Below the pieces are notes generated by a model, which did not search any database, was not told where the DNA came from, and saw only the letters and a program-made list of their open reading frames with translations. The position numbers and the translations under genes were made by a program. Below, in pieces: positions 34,551-44,303 of a DNA stretch of 64,000 nucleotides (the first letter of the stretch is position 1; each line of letters begins with the position of its first letter). Origin of the DNA: NCEH01 sp043195135. Lineage in GTDB: Bacteria; Pseudomonadota; Alphaproteobacteria; Rhizobiales; Xanthobacteraceae. Location of the stretch: NCBI RefSeq assembly GCF_043195135.1, contig NZ_JBAFWP010000006.1. One strand, written 5' to 3'.

Positions 34551-35390
34551 TCAGGAGGCCGGGACGGTTCCGGCCTTGGTGCGCGGGACGCGAGCCGCGG
34601 CCTTGCCACGCGCCGGCTGCGGAGCCGGTGGCGTTTCGCCGGAGTCCGGGCGAGGCGCGCCGCCGGCTTTGGGGGCCACCCGCTTTCCCGCCGTGCGCGG
34701 CTCGGGCTTCTCCTTGGCATCGAGGCCGGCGAGGGATTCATGCACCATGCCGGCCTTGTGGCGCAGGTGGTCGCGCAGGATGCGGCCGAGCCGGGGGCCG
34801 TCGCGCTCCGCCAGCGCTTCCATCATGCGTTCGTGGTCGTCCACCGCCTCGCGCCAGCGGGCGGGGGACTTCTTCGCGACGAAGCGCACCGCGTGGATGC
34901 GTATCATCAGAGTGTTGTAGAGCTGGGTCAGCGGCGCGTTGCCGGCGATCTCGAAGAAGGCGGCGTGGATCGCCTTGTTGAGGTTGAGATAGGGCGCGAC
35001 TTCGCCCGCCTCGTAATGGGCGACCATGGCGTCGTGCATGGCCTTCAGCCGGGCGAATTGCGCCGTGGTGATGCGGGTGCAGGCGAGCTCCCCGGCGAGC
35101 GCTTCGAGCGCGCCCATGATGGGGAAACAGGCGTCGATCTCCTGATCCGAGATGCGCGCCACCATCGCCCCGCGATTGGGCGTGAGCACCAGCAGCCCCT
35201 CGGCCGCGAGCACCTTGAGCGCTTCGCGCAAGGGCGTGCGCGAGACGCCGAAGCGGGCACAGAGCGCCAGCTCGGGGATCTTGTCGCCCGGCTGCAATTC
35301 ATCGCCGAGGATCATGTCGCGCAGCAGCGGCACGAGTTCGCCATGCAGGCTGCGCCGGGCGATGAGCGCCTTTTGCGGGGGTTCGGGCAT
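34551..35390 (-). CDS. GntR-family regulator (FCD domain)
   Basis: A 279-residue regulator. The winged helix-turn-helix (IPELALCARFGVSRTPLREA) is followed by an FCD effector domain with the usual His and Asn residues. Beyond about residue 225 there is a low-complexity Lys/Pro/Ala-rich tail, unlike most family members. It lies downstream of the aminotransferase gene, with 80 bases between. It probably controls the aminotransferase and the divergent dehydrogenase/TctCBA genes. Confidence 0.88.
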   Translation of the reverse strand: MPEPPQKALIARRSLHGELVPLLRDMILGDELQPGDKIPELALCARFGVSRTPLREALKVLAAEGLLVLTPNRGAMVARISDQEIDACFPIMGALEALAGELACTRITTAQFARLKAMHDAMVAHYEAGEVAPYLNLNKAIHAAFFEIAGNAPLTQLYNTLMIRIHAVRFVAKKSPARWREAVDDHERMMEALAERDGPRLGRILRDHLRHKAGMVHESLAGLDAKEKPEPRTAGKRVAPKAGGAPRPDSGETPPAPQPARGKAAARVPRTKAGTVPAS

Positions 35391-35470
35391 GGAACGCTCG
35401 CTCTCCTGAGGCGAGAAGGGTTCCGCGCCGGCGCGGGGCGAGGCCGCCCGCGCCGGCCGTCGAGCGCGCG

Positions 35471-36679
35471 CTATTCGGCGGCGACCGGCACCTGGTGGCG
35501 CGCGGCGGCGGCGAGATAGTCCATGGCCGCCTGAACCCCGCCCTTGCGGTGCGGGATGCCGGCGAGCTCCAGCCCCATCTCCACGCCCGCGAGCGCGCCC
35601 AGGATGGTCAGGTCGTTGGTGTCGCCGAGATGGCCGATGCGGAACACCCGGCCCTGGAGCTTCGTGAGGCCGGTGCCGAGGGAAATGTCGAAATGCTCCA
35701 GCGCCACCTGGCGGAAGCGGTCGGCATCATGGCCGTCCGGCACCAGCACCGCGGTGAGCGAGGAGGAATAATATTTCGCCTCCCGGCACAGCACCTCCAG
35801 CCCCCAGGCGCGCACGGCGCGGCGGGTGGCCTCGGCATGGCGGTCGTGGCGGGCGAAGACATTCTCCAGCCCCTCCTCGTGCAGCATGTCGATGGCTTCG
35901 GCGAGGCCGTAGAGCAAGGTGGTGCCGGGCGTGTAGGGGAAGAAGCCGTTGCGGTTCGGGCCCAGCATCTCTTCCCACGCCCAGAACAGCTTGGGCAGCT
36001 TCGAGGTCTTGGTGGCGGCCAGCGCCTTCTCGCTCACGGCGGTGAAGGAGAGGCCGGGCGGCAGCATCAGCCCCTTCTGCGAGCCCGCCACCGTGACGTC
36101 CACGCCCCATTCGTCGTGGCGATAATCGATGGAGGCCAGCGAGGAGATGGTGTCCACCATCAGCAGCGCCGGATGGCCGGCGGCATCGATGGCCCGGCGG
36201 ATCTCGGGCACCAGCGTGATGCAGCCCGTGGAGGTCTCGTTGTGCACCACGCACACGGCCTTGATCTCGTGCGCCGTGTCCGCGCGCAGCCGCGCCTCGA
36301 TGGCGGCGGCATCCGCGCCGATGCGCCAGTCGGAGGCGATGAATTCCGGCTGGATGCCGATCTTCAGGGCCATGTTCTTCCACAGGGTCGCGAAATGCCC
36401 GGTCTCGAACATCAGCACCTTGTCGCCGGCGGAGAGCGTGTTCACCAGCGCCGCTTCCCACGCGCCCGTGCCCGAGGCGGGGTAGATGATGACCGGGCTG
36501 CTGGTGCGGAAAATCGTCTTGATGCCGTCCAGCACCCGGCGCCCGAGCTTCTGGAAATCCGGTCCGCGATGGTCGATCACGGGCATGTCCATGGCCCGCA
36601 TGATGCGGTCGGGCACCGGCGTCGGGCCGGGAATCTGCAGGAAATGGCGCCCCGCGATGCGGGCGGAATTGCTGGCCAT
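35471..36679 (-). CDS. Serine/alanine-glyoxylate-type aminotransferase
   Basis: A 402-residue class V PLP enzyme. It starts with HFLQIPGPTPVPDRIMRAMD, typical of serine-glyoxylate and alanine-glyoxylate aminotransferases. The PLP Lys is Lys202 in GSQKGLMLPPG, and IYPASGTGAWEAALVNT binds the cofactor phosphate. The start at 36679 has GGGGAGCG upstream. Next to a 2-hydroxyacid dehydrogenase it may handle glyoxylate or another 2-oxo acid made by that enzyme. Confidence 0.88.
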   Translation of the reverse strand: MASNSARIAGRHFLQIPGPTPVPDRIMRAMDMPVIDHRGPDFQKLGRRVLDGIKTIFRTSSPVIIYPASGTGAWEAALVNTLSAGDKVLMFETGHFATLWKNMALKIGIQPEFIASDWRIGADAAAIEARLRADTAHEIKAVCVVHNETSTGCITLVPEIRRAIDAAGHPALLMVDTISSLASIDYRHDEWGVDVTVAGSQKGLMLPPGLSFTAVSEKALAATKTSKLPKLFWAWEEMLGPNRNGFFPYTPGTTLLYGLAEAIDMLHEEGLENVFARHDRHAEATRRAVRAWGLEVLCREAKYYSSSLTAVLVPDGHDADRFRQVALEHFDISLGTGLTKLQGRVFRIGHLGDTNDLTILGALAGVEMGLELAGIPHRKGGVQAAMDYLAAAARHQVPVAAE

Positions 36680-36823
36680 CGGGTTTCGCTCCCCTTGGAT
36701 CATTGGGCGACCGGAAAAATCCGCGCCGCGATTTAGCGTTCTGTTTCAGGCCTTTGACCTTCGCGGCCAGCGCCGGTCCGGGGGGCGGACACGGCGCGGC
36801 GACGGCAGCGCGCGAAACGCATC

Positions 36824-36849
36824 TTGCATGAAATGAATTATGAATGCAA
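36824..36849. promoter_or_regulatory. Inverted repeat in divergent promoter region
   Basis: TTGCAT (36824-36829) and ATGCAA (36844-36849) face each other across 14 AT-rich bases, between the aminotransferase and dehydrogenase genes. By place it could bind the local GntR regulator; the spacing is wider than usual for that family. Confidence 0.3.
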
Positions 36850-36910
36850 AATCAGTTTCAAGCCCGGCACTGAGACCGGAAATGAAGATGCCAGGGTGGG
36901 AGATGCGAGG

Positions 36911-39877
36911 ATGGCGGCACGTCTGATGCCCGGGCTGGAACGTCGGCTGCGCGCCGAGACCACCGGCGACGTGCTGTTCGACCGCTTCAGCCGCGGCCGC
37001 TATGCCACCGACGCCTCGGTCTATCAGATGATGCCCGTGGGGGTCGTCGTGCCCCGCTCGGTGGACGAGGCGGAGCGCGCCATCGCCCTGGCGCGGGAAG
37101 AGGGTGCCCGCGTGCTGCCGCGCGGCGGCGGCACCTCCCAATGCGGCCAGACCCTCAATGATGCGCTGGTGGTGGATTGCTCCAAGCATTTGACCCGCAT
37201 CCTCGACCTCGACGTGGAGGGGCGGCGCTGCGTGGTCGAGCCAGGCATCGTGCTGGATGAGTTGAACCGCCAGTTGAAGCCGCACGGCCTGTGGTTCCCG
37301 GTGGATGTCTCCACCGCCTCGCGCGCCACCATCGGCGGCATGGCGGGCAATAATTCCTGCGGCGGCCGCTCGCTGCGCTACGGCACCATGCGGGACAATG
37401 TGATCTCGCTGGACGCCGTGCTGGCGGACGGCACGCCCGCGCATTTCGGTGCCGTCTCCCCCAATCTGCACGAGATCGAGACCGGCTCGCCGCTGCTTCC
37501 CCTGGCGCAGGATCTCCTGGCGCTGGGCGCCCGCGAGGCGGACGAGGTGGAGGCGCGGTTTCCCAAGGTCCAGCGTCGCGTGGGCGGCTATAATCTCGAT
37601 GCCTTGCTGCCGGGCAGGCCGCTGAACCTCGCCCATCTTCTGGTGGGCTCGGAAGGCACGCTCGCCTTCTCCACCCGCATCGAATTGAAGCTGTGGCCGG
37701 TGCTCGGCAAGCGGGCCCTCGGCGCGTGCCATTTCGGCAGCTTCTACGAGGCGATGGATGCCGCCCAGCATCTGGTGAAGCTGAAGCCCATCGCGGTGGA
37801 ACTGGTGGATTCCACCTTGCTCGCGCTCGCCTCCGACATCGCCATGTTCCGCCCCACGCTGCGCCAGTTCGTGCGCGGCACGCCGGAAGCGATCCTGCTG
37901 GTGGAGTTCGCCGAAACGGAAGAGGAAAACGCCCTGCGCCTGGAGCGCCTGCACCAGGTGATGGGCGATCTCGGCTTCGGCTGGGACCGCACCGGCGCCA
38001 AATGGGGCGGGGTGGTGGACGTGCTGAACCCGGCGCTCCAGGCGGCCATTGCCGATGTGCGCACCTCCGGCCTCAACATCATGATGTCCATGAAGGAGGC
38101 GGGAAAGCCCGTGTCCTTCGTGGAAGATTGCGCGGTGCCGCTGGAGCATCTCGCCGAATATACCGAACGCCTCACGCAAGTGTTCGAGAAGCACGGCACG
38201 CGCGGCACCTGGTACGCCCACGCTTCCGAAGGCTGCCTGCATGTGCGCCCGGTGCTGAACCTGCGCCAGGACAAGGATCTCAAAGCCATGCGCGCGATCG
38301 CCGAGGAGGCGTTCGCGCTGGTGAAATCCTACAAGGGTTCCCATTCCGGCGAGCACGGCGACGGCATCGTGCGCTCGGAATTCCACGAGACCATGTTCGG
38401 CACCCGCCTCGTGAGCGCATTTGCCGAGGTGAAGGACCGCTTCGATCCGGACGGCCTCTATAATCCGGGCAAGATCGTGCGGGCGCCGAAATTCGACGAT
38501 CGCAGCGTGATGCGCTACGGCCCCGGCTATGCCGGCCTGCCCATGGAGACGCAGCTCGACTGGTCGGCGTATTCCGGCTCCGGCGGCGGGTTCCAGGGCG
38601 CGGTCGAGATGTGCAACAATAACGGCGCGTGCCGGAAGCTTTCCGGCGGCACCATGTGCCCCTCCTATCGCGTCACCCGCAACGAGAAGGACGTAACGCG
38701 CGGCCGCGCCAATACGCTGCGCCTTGCCGTCACCGGCCAATTGGGGCCGGATGCGCTGACCTCCGACGACATGGCCGAAACGCTGAAGCTGTGCGTCTCC
38801 TGCAAGGGCTGCCGGCGCGAATGCCCGACCGGGGTCGACATGGCCCGCATGAAGATCGAGGTGCTGGCGGCGCGCGCCGAGAAATACGGCCATTCCCTGC
38901 GCGACCGGCTCGTGGGCTGGCTGCCGCATTATGCCCCGCTCGCGGCGAAGCTCGCGTTTCTGCTCAATCTGCGCGATCGCCTGCCGGGTGCCGCGAAGCT
39001 GTCGGAAAAGCTCACTGGCTTCAGCGCCCGGCGCAGCCTGCCGCGCTGGCGGCGCGACGTGTTCGCGCCCGCGGGCTTCACATTCGGCGAGATGGGCGGC
39101 CGCGAAGTGGTGCTGTTCGCCGATACGTTCAACCGCGCGTTCGAGAAGGAAAATCTCGACGCGGCGCTGGACGTGCTGCTTGCCGGCGGCTACCGGGTGC
39201 ATCTCGCCCTGCCGCCGGCCGGCGAGCGACCCCTGTGCTGCGGGCGCACCTTCCTGTCCGTCGGGCGGCCGGATCTCGCGAAGGCCGAGGCCGAGCGGGT
39301 GATTGCCGCGCTCGATCCGTTCCTCTCGCGCGGCGTGCCGGTGGTGGGCCTGGAGCCGAGCTGCCTGCTCACCTTCCGCGACGAGGTGCCGGCGCTGCTG
39401 AAGAGCGCCGCCGCGGACCGGCTCGCCGCCCATGCCTTGCTGTTCGAGGAGTTTCTGGCCCGCGAGCACGACCAGGGGCGCCTCGCCCTGCCGCTCGGCG
39501 CGATCGAGGGCACGGCCTTGCTTCACGGCCATTGCCACCAGAAGGCGTTCGCCGCCATGGGCGCCGTTGAAAAGACGCTACGCCTCGTGCCCGGGCTGAA
39601 GGTGGAAACCATCGAATCCAGCTGCTGCGGCATGGCGGGCGCGTTCGGCTATGGGGCGGACACCATCGAGGTGTCCCTGGCCATGGCGGAACTCTCGCTG
39701 CTGCCGGCGGTGCGCGCGGCCGGCGAGGACACGATCCTCGTCGCCGACGGAACCTCCTGCCGGCACCAGATCGCGGACGGCGCCAAACGCTCCGCGATCC
39801 ATGTCGCCCGTCTCCTCGCCCGCAGCCTCGCGGCCGGCGTGGACCAGAAGCGGGAGGCGCAGGAGGCCGCGCAATAG
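36911..39877 (+). CDS. FAD-linked oxidase / Fe-S oxidoreductase fusion (D-2-hydroxyacid dehydrogenase, YdiJ type)
   Basis: A 988-residue fusion. An FAD-binding PCMH domain (about 45-270; LPRGGGTSQCGQTLND, GGMAGNNSCGGRSLRYGTM) and an FAD oxidase C-terminal domain are followed by a ferredoxin-like part. Cluster Cys are seen at 568, 574 and 583, and at 628, 631, 634 and 638 (CVSCKGCRREC). The C-terminus has two cysteine-rich CCG motifs (LCCGRTFLS and SSCCGMAGAFG). Such proteins oxidise D-lactate, D-2-hydroxyglutarate or glycolate and pass electrons to the respiratory chain. The start is uncertain: ATG at 36911 fits the family, but in-frame codons from 36824 would add up to 29 residues. Confidence 0.88.
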   Translation: MAARLMPGLERRLRAETTGDVLFDRFSRGRYATDASVYQMMPVGVVVPRSVDEAERAIALAREEGARVLPRGGGTSQCGQTLNDALVVDCSKHLTRILDLDVEGRRCVVEPGIVLDELNRQLKPHGLWFPVDVSTASRATIGGMAGNNSCGGRSLRYGTMRDNVISLDAVLADGTPAHFGAVSPNLHEIETGSPLLPLAQDLLALGAREADEVEARFPKVQRRVGGYNLDALLPGRPLNLAHLLVGSEGTLAFSTRIELKLWPVLGKRALGACHFGSFYEAMDAAQHLVKLKPIAVELVDSTLLALASDIAMFRPTLRQFVRGTPEAILLVEFAETEEENALRLERLHQVMGDLGFGWDRTGAKWGGVVDVLNPALQAAIADVRTSGLNIMMSMKEAGKPVSFVEDCAVPLEHLAEYTERLTQVFEKHGTRGTWYAHASEGCLHVRPVLNLRQDKDLKAMRAIAEEAFALVKSYKGSHSGEHGDGIVRSEFHETMFGTRLVSAFAEVKDRFDPDGLYNPGKIVRAPKFDDRSVMRYGPGYAGLPMETQLDWSAYSGSGGGFQGAVEMCNNNGACRKLSGGTMCPSYRVTRNEKDVTRGRANTLRLAVTGQLGPDALTSDDMAETLKLCVSCKGCRRECPTGVDMARMKIEVLAARAEKYGHSLRDRLVGWLPHYAPLAAKLAFLLNLRDRLPGAAKLSEKLTGFSARRSLPRWRRDVFAPAGFTFGEMGGREVVLFADTFNRAFEKENLDAALDVLLAGGYRVHLALPPAGERPLCCGRTFLSVGRPDLAKAEAERVIAALDPFLSRGVPVVGLEPSCLLTFRDEVPALLKSAAADRLAAHALLFEEFLAREHDQGRLALPLGAIEGTALLHGHCHQKAFAAMGAVEKTLRLVPGLKVETIESSCCGMAGAFGYGADTIEVSLAMAELSLLPAVRAAGEDTILVADGTSCRHQIADGAKRSAIHVARLLARSLAAGVDQKREAQEAAQ

Positions 39878-39948
39878 CTGCGTGCGTAACCAAGACATCG
39901 CCAGCCGGAACGAGCGTCGCAAAGGCGCCGGACATCAAGGAGGAAGCC

Positions 39949-40956
39949 ATGTGGAGTGCCGAGCTTAAACGCGGTGCCGTCGCCGCCATCTTCGCCGGCG
40001 GCCTGTGCGCCGCCGCCCCCGCCCTCGCCTGGGAGCCCACCAAGCCCATCGAGATCATCGTGCCCGCCGGCGCCGGCGGCGCCACGGACCAGATGGCGCG
40101 CATGATCCAGGCCGCCGTGCAGAAGAACAATCTGCTGAAGGTGCCCACCGTGGTCTCGCTGAAGGGCGGCGCCTCGGGCGGCGAGGGCCTCATGGACATG
40201 AAGGCGAGCGCGGGCGACCCCTACAAGTTCATCATCGCCCAGTCGTCGATCTATACGCTGCCGTTCTCGGCGAAACTGCCCTTCTCCTGGAAGGACATGA
40301 CGCCGGTTGCGATCATCGCGCTGGATGAATTCGTGCTGTGGGTGAATTCCACCGCGCCCTACAAGACCACGGCGGAATTCACCGCCGCCGCCAAGAAGGC
40401 CGGCACCGAGACCCTGCGCATGGGCGGCACCGGCTCCAAGCGCGAGGACCAGATCCTCACCGCCGCCATCGAGAAGGCCACCGGCGCCAAGTTCGCCTAC
40501 ATCCCCTACAAGTCCGGCGGCGAGGCGGCGACGCAGCTGGTGGGCAACCACACCGAGGCGAACGTCAACAACCCGTCGGAAAACGTCGCCCAATGGCGGG
40601 CCGGGCAGGTGCGCGCGCTCTGCCTGTTCGACACCACCCGCCTGCCCTACGACGAGAAGGTCACGCCCGACATGGCGTGGAAGGACATTCCCACCTGCAA
40701 GGAAGTCGGGCTCGACATCGACTACACGATGCTGCGCGGCATCTTCCTGCCGGGCAAGGTCACGCCCGATCAGGTCGCCTTCTATCAGGATCTGTTCCGC
40801 AAGATCGCGCAGACCCCTGAATACAAGGATTACCTGAAGAACCAGGCGCTCAAGGCCGCCTATATCGAGGGCGAGGCCATGACCAAGTTCCTCCAGGAGG
40901 ACGAGGCCCGCCACAAGGCGCTGATGACCGAGGCCGGCTTCATCGCTTCCAACTGA
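39949..40956 (+). CDS. tctC: Tripartite tricarboxylate transporter substrate-binding protein (TctC family)
   Basis: A 335-residue periplasmic binding protein. A signal peptide (about 1-27, ending PALA) is followed by WEPTKPIEIIVPAGAGGATD, the family opening. TctC proteins bind carboxylates. Genes for both membrane subunits follow, but 240 bases with strong stem-loops separate them. Fits supply of the hydroxyacid used by the upstream dehydrogenase; ligand not proven. Confidence 0.9.
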   Translation: MWSAELKRGAVAAIFAGGLCAAAPALAWEPTKPIEIIVPAGAGGATDQMARMIQAAVQKNNLLKVPTVVSLKGGASGGEGLMDMKASAGDPYKFIIAQSSIYTLPFSAKLPFSWKDMTPVAIIALDEFVLWVNSTAPYKTTAEFTAAAKKAGTETLRMGGTGSKREDQILTAAIEKATGAKFAYIPYKSGGEAATQLVGNHTEANVNNPSENVAQWRAGQVRALCLFDTTRLPYDEKVTPDMAWKDIPTCKEVGLDIDYTMLRGIFLPGKVTPDQVAFYQDLFRKIAQTPEYKDYLKNQALKAAYIEGEAMTKFLQEDEARHKALMTEAGFIASN

Positions 40957-41196
40957 GGCGCGTCCGCGCCGCCGCCCTTCCCCACACGCGGGGGGAGGCA
41001 AGGGGGAGCGGGAGGCTCGGCGCGTTGTCAGGGCCGCGCCGGCGCCCTCTGCTCAGGTCCGCCCGCAAGGCGAGGCTCCCTCTCCACCCTTCCGTTTCGG
41101 CGGGAGGGTGGAACGCCTCGCGCCGGACGAGGCCCCGTTCCTGGCTCACCGGATGGCCGCTCTGGCCGCACGCCCTTCTCACCCGCGGAGCACGCC
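40957..41196 (+). other. Intercistronic region with G/C-rich stem-loops
   Basis: The clearest stem pairs CCACCCT (41084-41090) with AGGGTGG (41105-41111); other G/C-rich tracts around 40978-41010 can also fold. No gene is seen. It follows the binding-protein gene and may keep its message more abundant than that of the membrane subunits. Confidence 0.5.
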
Positions 41197-41715
41197 ATGT
41201 CCGCCGACCTTCAGTCCTCCCCAGCGGCCGACGACCGGGCCGTGATCTCCCGCCGCGCCGTCGATCTCTCGGTTTCGGTGCTTCTGTTCCTGGTTGCGCT
41301 CGCGCTCGCCTACGACAATTGGAAAGTCGGCATCGCCTGGGCTCCCGATGGGCCGGAGGCCGGCTATTTTCCGTTTTATCTCTGCATGATCATGGCGGTG
41401 GCGTCCCTGGTGGGCGTCGCCCGCAGCCTCACCGACGCGAACGGGCGGGATGGCTTCGTCACCCGCGGACAGGCGCGGCGGGTGATGCAGGTGTTCGTGC
41501 CAACCCTGGTCTTCGTCGGCCTGATCCAGCTGCTGGGCATCTATGTGGCGAGCTTCGCCCTGGTGGCGGGCTTCATGATCTGGCTCGGCAAGGCGCCGGC
41601 CTGGAAGGCGGTGCTGACGGCGGCGATCTTCACCGCCTTCATGTTCTACGTCTTCGACGTGCAATTCACCGTGCTGATGCCCAAGGGACCGCTCGAAGCG
41701 GCCTTCGGTCTCTGA
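41197..41715 (+). CDS. tctB: Tripartite tricarboxylate transporter small membrane protein (TctB family)
   Basis: A 172-residue membrane protein with about four hydrophobic segments (VDLSVSVLLFLVALALAYDN first; LGIYVASFALVAGFMIWLG later). It forms the membrane complex with TctA, 11 bases downstream. TctB proteins are poorly conserved; size, topology and place support the call. Confidence 0.88.
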   Translation: MSADLQSSPAADDRAVISRRAVDLSVSVLLFLVALALAYDNWKVGIAWAPDGPEAGYFPFYLCMIMAVASLVGVARSLTDANGRDGFVTRGQARRVMQVFVPTLVFVGLIQLLGIYVASFALVAGFMIWLGKAPAWKAVLTAAIFTAFMFYVFDVQFTVLMPKGPLEAAFGL

Positions 41716-41726
41716 GGAGTATTGAC

Positions 41727-43238
41727 ATGGACGCGCTCCTCTCCCTGATGCACGGTTTCGAAGTCCTGCTGACCTTCGACAAGATGCTGCTGATGCTGGT
41801 GGGCATCACGCTCGGCATCCTGGTGGGCGTGCTGCCGGGACTCGGCGGGCCGAACGGCGTCGCCATCCTGCTGCCGCTCACCTTCTCCATGGACCCGACC
41901 TCGGCCATCGTGATGCTCTCCTGCCTCTATTGGGGCGCGCTGTTCGGCGGGGCCATCACCTCCATCCTGTTCAATATTCCGGGCGAAGCCTGGTCGGTGG
42001 CGACCACGTTCGACGGCTATCCCATGGCGCAGAAGGGGCAGGCGGCGGAGGCGCTCACGGCGGCGTTCACGGCCTCGTTCGTGGGCTCGCTTGTGGCGGT
42101 GCTGCTCATCACCTTTCTCGCGCCCAGCATCGCGGAATTCGCCATCTGGTTCGGGCCGCCGGAATTCTTCGCGGTCTATCTGCTCACCTTCTGCTCTTTC
42201 GTTGGCCTCGGCCGGGAAGCGAAGCACAAGATCGTCATCTCGCTCATCGTCGGCTTCCTGCTGGCGGCGGTGGGCATGGATACGGTCTCGGGCCAGCTGC
42301 GCATGACCTATGGCTCGGTGGAGCTGCTGCGCGGGTTCGACTTCCTGGTGGCGGTGATCGGCCTGTTCGGCATCAGCGAAATCCTGCTCACCATGGAGGA
42401 CCAATTGGCCTTCAAGGGGCAGAAGGCGGTGATCCGCATGCGGGTGGTGTGGGAAACCTGGAAGACGCTGCCGCGCTATTGGGTGACGCTGCTGCGCTCG
42501 TCCGCGATTGGGTGCTGGCTCGGCATCACGCCGGGCGGGGCGATCGCCGCCTCCTTCATGGGCTACAATCTCGCCAAGCGCTTCGCCCGCGACAAGGAAG
42601 GCTTCGGCAAGGGCCGCATCGACGGCGTGCTGGCGCCGGAGACCGCCGCCCATGCCGCCGGCACCTCGGCTCTGCTGCCCATGCTGGCGCTCGGCATTCC
42701 CGGCTCGGGCACGGCGGCGGTGCTGCTGGGCGGGCTGATGGTGTGGGGGCTTCAGCCCGGTCCGCTGCTGTTCACCGAGCATGCGGATTTCGTGTGGGGC
42801 CTCATCGCCTCCATGTATCTCGGCAATATCGCGGGGCTGATCATCGTGCTCGCCACCGTGCCGCTGTTCGCGGCGGTGCTGCGCGTGCCGTTCGCCACCA
42901 TCGCGCCGATGATCATCGTGTCGTGCGCCGTGGGCGCGTTCGCGGTGCAGAACGCCATGTTCGACATCTGGCTGATGCTGGCATTCGGCGTGGTGGGCTA
43001 TGTGTTCAAGAAGCTGGACTATCCGCTGGCGCCCATGGTGCTGGCCTTGGTGCTGGGAGACAAGGCGGAGGACGCCTTCCGCCAGGCCATGATCGGCGCG
43101 CGTGGCAATATGGGGGTGTTCTGGTCCAACGGGCTGGTGGGCACCATCACCACGCTCGCCCTGCTCATGCTGTTCTGGCCGGTGATCATGAAGCTGGTGA
43201 GCCTGGTGCGCGGGGATCGCGCGCCGCGCACCGCCTGA
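41727..43238 (+). CDS. tctA: Tripartite tricarboxylate transporter large membrane protein (TctA family)
   Basis: A 503-residue polytopic membrane protein with the TctA hallmark GVLPGLGGPNGVAILLPLTF and a second repeat with GTSALLPMLALGIPGSGTAA. The ATG at 41727 has TGAGGAG upstream; a longer open frame in front is not coding. It is the transport channel for the TctC ligand, driven by the membrane potential. A strong terminator follows. Confidence 0.92.
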   Translation: MDALLSLMHGFEVLLTFDKMLLMLVGITLGILVGVLPGLGGPNGVAILLPLTFSMDPTSAIVMLSCLYWGALFGGAITSILFNIPGEAWSVATTFDGYPMAQKGQAAEALTAAFTASFVGSLVAVLLITFLAPSIAEFAIWFGPPEFFAVYLLTFCSFVGLGREAKHKIVISLIVGFLLAAVGMDTVSGQLRMTYGSVELLRGFDFLVAVIGLFGISEILLTMEDQLAFKGQKAVIRMRVVWETWKTLPRYWVTLLRSSAIGCWLGITPGGAIAASFMGYNLAKRFARDKEGFGKGRIDGVLAPETAAHAAGTSALLPMLALGIPGSGTAAVLLGGLMVWGLQPGPLLFTEHADFVWGLIASMYLGNIAGLIIVLATVPLFAAVLRVPFATIAPMIIVSCAVGAFAVQNAMFDIWLMLAFGVVGYVFKKLDYPLAPMVLALVLGDKAEDAFRQAMIGARGNMGVFWSNGLVGTITTLALLMLFWPVIMKLVSLVRGDRAPRTA

Positions 43239-43244
43239 TGCGAA

Positions 43245-43275
43245 CGGCCCCGGTCGGTGACCGGGGCCGCGTTTT
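43245..43275 (+). terminator. Rho-independent terminator after tctA
   Basis: CGGCCCCGGTC (43245-43255) pairs perfectly with GACCGGGGCCG (43259-43269) across a GGT loop and is followed by CGTTTTCG. It ends the TctCBA operon, 6 bases after the stop codon. Confidence 0.85.
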
Positions 43276-43310
43276 CGTTCAGACCTGACGAGTTCAAGAC
43301 TGTGCGCGGG

Positions 43311-44303
43311 TCAGGCCGCCTCGCCCAGCAAGGCCAGGGCGGTGCCGGCGCCGATCCGCTCGCGCTCCGCATCCGAAAGGCCGGGCACGGCGGCGAGGCT
43401 CTCCAGCGGCGTCTCGTCGCCCATGTCGAACGGCGCGTCGGTGCCGAGCACCACGTGATCGGCACCCACCACGTCCACCAGATGGCGCAGCGCCTGCGGA
43501 TCGAACAGGATGGTGTCGAAATAGAGCGTGCGCAGCAGGTCGCGCGGCGAGGAGGTGGTAAGCGCCTTGGGCTCGGCGCGCACCTTCTGCCCGTGCACGA
43601 GGCGGCCGATCTGATAGGGCAGATAGCCCCCGCCATGGGCGACCAGCAGCTTTAATCCCGCAAGTTCGTCGAGCGCGCCCGAGAACAGCAGGTTCGCCAG
43701 CGAGACGGTGGTGTCGACGGGATTGCCCACGAGATTGGTGAGGTAATAGGCCTCCAGCCCGGCTTTCGCGCCCACATAATAGGGGTGGATGAACACCAGC
43801 ACGCCGAGGTCGCGCGCCTTGCGCAGGAACGGGCGGAAGCGCGGATCGGCGAGCTGGACGCCCTCGATGGTGGTGCCGATCTCGACCGCGCGGAAGCCGT
43901 GGGTCTTCACCGCGCGCTCCAGCTCGGCGACCGCCAGCTCGGGATGCTGCATGGGCACGCTCGCCATGCCGCGCAGGCGGTCCGGGGCGGTCGCGACCAT
44001 CTCCGCGATGCCGTCATTGACCAGCCGCGCGGCGGTGGCGGCCAGCTCCGGCTCGGCCCAATAATAGAACATGGGCGGGGCGGTGGAGACGATGGAGCGG
44101 TCGAGCCCCTTGCGGTCCATCACCTTCAGCTTGGCGGCGGGGTCGATGAATTCCTCAAACAAAGGATAGATATAGCCCTGCTCGTGCACCATCCGCCGCT
44201 GCGCGCCCGTGCCCTCGATGCGCGCCGCAAATCCCTTGGGATCGGCGGCGATGGCGTCGAGAATGCGCGGGGGAATGACGTGGCTGTGGATGTCGATACG
44301 CAT
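43311..44303 (-). CDS. Amidohydrolase-2 family protein (ACMSD-like)
   Basis: A 330-residue TIM-barrel metalloenzyme. Metal ligands visible: HxH near the N-terminus (MRIDIHSHVIPP, His6 and His8), His in VFIHPYYVG, His in LLVAHGGGYLP and Asp in VLGTDAPFD. Relatives are decarboxylases (ACMSD, gamma-resorcylate, orsellinate types) or hydrolases. The start ATG at 44303 overlaps the aldehyde dehydrogenase stop by one base (TGATG). It is the last gene of a seven-gene operon. A non-hydrolytic decarboxylation is plausible. Confidence 0.87.
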   Translation of the reverse strand: MRIDIHSHVIPPRILDAIAADPKGFAARIEGTGAQRRMVHEQGYIYPLFEEFIDPAAKLKVMDRKGLDRSIVSTAPPMFYYWAEPELAATAARLVNDGIAEMVATAPDRLRGMASVPMQHPELAVAELERAVKTHGFRAVEIGTTIEGVQLADPRFRPFLRKARDLGVLVFIHPYYVGAKAGLEAYYLTNLVGNPVDTTVSLANLLFSGALDELAGLKLLVAHGGGYLPYQIGRLVHGQKVRAEPKALTTSSPRDLLRTLYFDTILFDPQALRHLVDVVGADHVVLGTDAPFDMGDETPLESLAAVPGLSDAERERIGAGTALALLGEAA

